From NCBI RefSeq assembly GCF_022539315.1, contig NC_066343.1, positions 37,167,146-37,231,145 on the forward strand: a stretch of DNA of 64,000 nucleotides, read 5' to 3'. Numbering within the stretch: position 1 is the first letter of the stretch; every line of letters begins with the position of its first letter. Below, in pieces: positions 61,001-64,000 of this stretch. Both the position numbers and the translations under genes were made by a program. Below the pieces are notes generated by a model, which was not told the origin of the DNA, made no database searches, and worked only from the letters and a program-made list of their open reading frames with translations. The stretch is from Serinus canaria (Eukaryota > Chordata > Aves > Passeriformes > Fringillidae).

Positions 61001-64000
61001 TGTCATCTAGTTAGCTTTATAATTGTTAAATGAGCACATATCGCTAATATCTGGAGCTGCTCCATGAAGTAGAAAAGGCTTCACAGCAACAGAATAGGTT
61101 GACATACTGCACTGACCATCTTTCACTCATTAGGAGATATGCACCATATGCTCTTTAATTATTCTTTCAATCTTTTACTTAGACAAGACTGTCCAGTTAT
61201 TTTTCTTAAGCCAGTGCTCATTTATTTGCTGTGACACTGACTAGAATGAAAGCCACAAGACAATGGGCACATTTCTCTCTCGGTTTCCTTATTCTAAGGC
61301 TCACTGTATTTCCAGAAATTTTATCAAAGTTCTACCACGGCCTCTCAAGAATATATGATATCTGCATGATATTAGTGATTGGTGAATACGAATTTAGAGT
61401 GCTCAGTGTATTTTAAATGTGTTTGTACAATTGCACGGGCACCTCGAATACCTGTTGTCAGAGAACAAAAAGCATGGTAGTTTCTGCAAATTACATGAGT
61501 TTAAAAAGGTAAAACATAATAGGCAGCTCCTCCTTAAATTATCATCAAATCTTAGGAAGTTAAGCATCACTGTACAATTAAATGCAATCTTCAACTGCAT
61601 AAATCAAGCTTTAGTCAGAATTAGGGACATATTTTCCGTACTCACAAATACAAAACAAAGCTTTTCTATTTTTAAATATGTGCACTAGCAAAACCTCACC
61701 GTTCATATTTCAAGTGTGCCTCCCAATACAAGTACATCAGTAAGAGTTAATTGTTCCCTTTGCATTTAGAAAGAAAATATTTGTCTGACTTGTACTTGCT
61801 CAGAGGGTCTCCTTCAGATGTCCCTGGCTGTTCAGGAGTTTCCACGGTCTCCTCCATAGATGCAGACTGTCCCTTCCCACTAAAACAGTAAGCAAACAAA
61901 CCAAAACAAAACACATGCACAATACCAAAACAAAAGCATAGTCTTCATGAGTCACACTGGAAAAAAAACAAATCAATACATTACTTCTTTTACCAGAATT
62001 CCTTGGTAAGGAGAAAAAAAAAAAAGGGGAAAACTCTTTGATCATAATCAGAAAGATATACTAAATGACTAGTTGAGCAACTAACAAAATGAGTATATTT
62101 TGGGAATATTGGGGAAAAAAAGCCCTATTTCATAAAAAAAAAAGCATGCAGGAAGACGAAATAATTCAATCATGAATCATGATTAGTATTAGTTGTCAGT
62201 ATAAACACTCACATTTGGGGTTACCTTTTTGCTTCTTTTAAAAAAATTAAAGTTTGTATTTTCTGTAACATAGACTTTTATTCACTGTCAAATGACAGCA
62301 GGAACTTATTTTCATTCCAGTAGCAGGCATACATATTTAAAATTAACATAGCTTTTAGCTTAATACATGATTCGCACAATTAGGATAGAGACATGCTTTT
62401 AGAATCATTCAGACAGCTTTAATTTTATGTCACTTCTACCACATCACAGAAAAACACTGGTAATAAGTTCTGATGCTATTGAACTGAAAAAAAATCATAA
62501 AACTCAAACTTTAACAATGAAGAAAATATGTAAGGGCCAATAAACACCTTGTGAGTTTATGAAGCCTTCCCTGATATCCTACAGAAAATAGTTTTCTGCT
62601 AGCTAGTTTTGTACTATCAGTTCAGAAGAATGTTAAGCTAGCTGATCCTTTGAAAAGCCAGGGCACCTAATCCTACTCTTAATATGAAATTCTGTAGGAG
62701 GAAGAGAAGTTAATACAACCTTTCAGAAGACTCTGGAATATCTGGAATGACCCAAAAATTATTACACATCAAGGCTATATTTTTCAAACTTTTCGCATGA
62801 TTGTCTGAATCCATTAAATTTTAAAATTAGTATTTTTATTTTAAAATAAAATTTTATTTTTCAAACAATTTTGTCAATGAACATGTATGTGGCCAAATAT
62901 ATTTGCTATAAGTTCAAGGCACTACTTTTCCTCCATCCTTTACCAGCCTTCAGTTAAAGAGTTCTAGATGTACATGAGAACAAAATCTACTAGAAAGAGC
63001 AATGTATTACTAGGTACAAAGAGTAGATAAAAGCCAACATAGTAAGTGAGGTTTTACAAGTCTGAACAAAAATCAGTACCCCTAAGAGATATACAGAACT
63101 GAATGGAAAAATCCTGATATTTTAACCTCAAAGTGGCCATTAACCACATGCTACTGATTTTTCTAGCACTTTAAAATGTACTTCCATGGTAAAGTCAACT
63201 CAATATTACCTTCAGAACCACACTGAAATGTACTACAGTTTTGCAATTTAGAAATTATCCATAAAATTCCAGAAAAGAGACTGGACTTTAAGCCCAGTAA
63301 CAGAGTTTGAATCTTTGAATTAGCATTTTGGAACAATTCCATTAAATACCAGAGTCCCATTTACTTGACTATTGAGAAAATTAATAACTTATTTCCATTA
63401 AAAGACAACTCAGCTCCAATCAAAAGATTCTGGCTGTCTTAAGTGAACAAACATCATCATGCCTTTGCCTCAATTTAATCTTACCATCATGAAGGAGCCA
63501 AATTAAAAAAAAGTAAAATTACATTAATTACAACAATAATAGAAAATGATGCTTATAAAGCTCAAAATGGACAGGAAACTGATGAAAATGATGATCTAAC
63601 ATAGGCCACAAAAAATTATGATCTATGATAGGCACAAGTATATGACATACCTCATATCATCTTTCATTGTTCTACAGTTGCGAGCTCCACCTCCACCCTT
63701 TTTGTCATCTGCTTTCACATCTCTAGAGAAGAAAACAATTCTGTGAGTTTAATAGGTTTTTTCCTTTTGTTATGACCTCAAACTAAGACCAGTATTGACG
63801 TTTTGCCAGCCAACCTGGATATGGAAAAGAACAGAATACCTAAAAGATAGTACTGCAGTGCTGTTATTTCTTGTATACCAAGTAAGAAACAGCATACAGA
63901 ACACTTACGTTTTATCATTCCCACTTTGCCTTTCAGGTTCACGTTTTCTTCTTTGGTCAAACCCATCAAAACTTCCATTTAATCCACCACCTCTTCCTCT
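52034..64000 (-). CDS. HABP4: HABP4 (Ki-1/57) 3' part, six coding exons, incomplete at the right edge
   Basis: Exons in transcript order: 64000-63909 (continues beyond the window), 63722-63651, 61879-61796, 54943-54775, 53320-53144, 52090-52034. Phases join throughout, giving 216 codons plus stop. Features are an RGG-type patch at the visible start (RGRGGG), the conserved [11 protein letters not shown] and KPEFNIRKP core, the [19 protein letters not shown] motif, a second Arg/Gly patch ([16 protein letters not shown]) and the family terminus [10 protein letters not shown]. Members of this SERBP1/HABP4 family bind RNA and hyaluronan, associate with ribosomes and are methylated on RGG arginines. 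The VVIHKSKY and HVFRKP motifs and the convergent CDC14B neighbour favour HABP4 over SERBP1. The N-terminal half and promoter lie outside the window. Confidence 0.95.
52091..53143 (-). other. HABP4 last intron
   Basis: About 1 kb. Its 5' end on the sense strand is T/G-rich (+ strand 53035-53135 is A/C-rich). The long + open frame at 52006-52365 overlaps the last exon in antisense and has no support. Confidence 0.8.
53144..53320 (-). CDS. HABP4: HABP4 penultimate coding exon with Arg/Gly patch
   Basis: 59 codons, phase 0 on both sides, donor GTAATG. Contains [33 protein letters not shown] and an Arg/Gly-rich run. The acceptor is a tandem NAGNAG (TAG CAG), so the exon can also start at 53317 and lose one Gln codon. 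Confidence 0.95.
53321..54774 (-). other. HABP4 intron (1.45 kb)
   Basis: AT-rich, no recognisable repeat. Open frames at 53782-54021 and 54544-54762 on + are unsupported shadows. Confidence 0.75.
54775..54943 (-). CDS. HABP4: HABP4 coding exon, conserved core
   Basis: Acceptor CTTCTAG, donor GTAAGC. 56 codons after one split base: [20 protein letters not shown], then [20 protein letters not shown] and [11 protein letters not shown]. This is the best-conserved segment of the family. Phase 2 in, phase 0 out. Confidence 0.96.
55318..55500 (-). repeat. A/C-rich low-complexity tract (T/G-rich on the HABP4 sense strand)
   Basis: About 180 nt of A runs punctuated by CC and CAACAA. It generates spurious Lys/Asn/Pro frames on + and Phe/Gly/Val frames on -. 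Confidence 0.92.
58087..58143 (+). mobile_element. Degraded CR1 3'-end remnant
   Basis: ATGCCTTGGGCCAAACGACCCCTTCCAGGTCTAAATTGCTATGATC resembles the last ~50 bp of an avian CR1 (GA-CCCTTCCA--TC-AA---CTATGAT). Short and diverged. Confidence 0.55.
61796..61879 (-). CDS. HABP4: HABP4 coding exon, acidic linker
   Basis: Acceptor GTTTTAG, donor GTACAA. Completes a Ser codon, then [20 protein letters not shown] and SEGDPLS. This is the poorly conserved acidic linker before the core. Phase 2 at both ends, so the 84-nt exon could be skipped in frame. Confidence 0.88.
61880..63650 (-). other. HABP4 intron (1.8 kb)
   Basis: AT-rich. Very AT-rich near 62820-62870, with complementary TTTTATTTTAAAATAAAATT. 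No repeat family or exon recognised. Confidence 0.7.
63651..63722 (-). CDS. HABP4: HABP4 coding exon
   Basis: Acceptor TTCTCTAG, donor GTATGT. Encodes [20 protein letters not shown] then DDM, matching the ED-GG-G---W---KD region of HABP4/SERBP1. The usual Trp of that motif is Cys here (ARNCRT). 72 nt, phase 2 on both sides. Confidence 0.9.
63909..64000 (-). CDS. HABP4: HABP4 coding exon, partial, with RGG-type motif
   Basis: Open to the window edge. Encodes [20 protein letters not shown] then [10 protein letters not shown], matching the RGRGG--NR-FD-FDQRGKREFER-GGNDK block of the family. Donor GTAAGT, phase 2. Its 5' end lies beyond 64000. Confidence 0.93.

Larger units (their letters stand above)
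54944..61795 (-). other. HABP4 intron (6.85 kb)
   Basis: Holds a 180-nt A/C-rich tract (55318-55500), a CR1 3'-end remnant (58087-58143) and several shorter A/C-rich runs (for example 59131-59170 and 60490-60510). Two minus-strand open frames of 103 and 112 codons (57532-57843 and 59823-60161) have no recognisable domain or splice context. Confidence 0.8.

Noticed and set aside
1..64000. CRISPR arrays, operons, phage, bacterial insertion sequences, tRNA or rRNA genes, endogenous retroviruses
   Set aside because: The window is vertebrate nuclear DNA. No regularly spaced repeats, no tRNA box A/B pairs I could support, no LTR pairs and no gag/pol-like frames were seen.
52034..64000. Assignment of the minus-strand gene to SERBP1
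   Set aside because: [14 protein letters not shown] and the [13 protein letters not shown] ending fit HABP4 better, and HABP4 is the known neighbour of CDC14B.

Overview
This window is ordinary vertebrate nuclear DNA: AT-rich, with large GT-AG introns, low repeat content and one sharp CpG island. It looks avian. The recognisable interspersed repeats are CR1 LINE 3' ends of the bird type, and no mammalian SINEs are visible. Two protein-coding genes face each other tail to tail. CDC14B is on the + strand and is complete (14 coding exons, 1126-41912, 498 codons). HABP4 is on the - strand, and only its 3' part is present (six coding exons between 64000 and 52034; it enters from the right edge). 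The same convergent pair is known from human 9q22.32. That region corresponds to the avian Z chromosome, so a Z-linked bird locus is likely, but this is an inference.

Layout. 1-540 is intergenic. About 560-1510 is a CpG-island promoter with a consensus CRE, a CCAAT box, a 12-bp minisatellite and a short upstream ORF. 1126-1285 is CDC14B coding exon 1, encoding a basic, Arg-rich N-terminus. 9191-30221 holds exons 2-12, the two phosphatase domains, with the signature HCKAGLGRTG split across exons 9 and 10. 30222-38486 is an 8.3-kb intron that contains an in-frame alternative terminal exon (32615-32726) encoding a hydrophobic, membrane-type tail. 38487-38603 is an in-frame cassette exon and 41876-41912 is the usual last coding exon. 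41913-52033 is the convergent 3' flank with candidate poly(A) signals for both genes and a long AT/TATG microsatellite. 52034-64000 is the 3' part of HABP4.

Function. CDC14B is a dual-specificity phosphatase that reverses proline-directed (CDK-type) phosphorylation and is nuclear/nucleolar in its main form. HABP4 (Ki-1/57) is an RGG-rich RNA- and hyaluronan-binding protein of the SERBP1 family. The sequence shows no operon-like or pathway coupling between them; what they share is the convergent layout. That layout is also visible in strand composition: long T/G-rich tracts lie on the sense strand of whichever gene hosts them, and the bias flips between the two genes.

The most interesting signal is the alternative CDC14B 3' exon. 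It has a strong polypyrimidine tract and acceptor, matches the phase of exon 12 exactly, and replaces the basic C-terminus with 36 residues dominated by one long hydrophobic segment. This predicts a tail-anchored, membrane-bound CDC14B of 484 residues. Other points worth a look are an uncharacterised ~140-bp dispersed repeat present twice in CDC14B introns, a NAGNAG acceptor in HABP4, a spliced-looking 106-bp open exon candidate on the + strand at 51110-51215, and several perfect hairpins.
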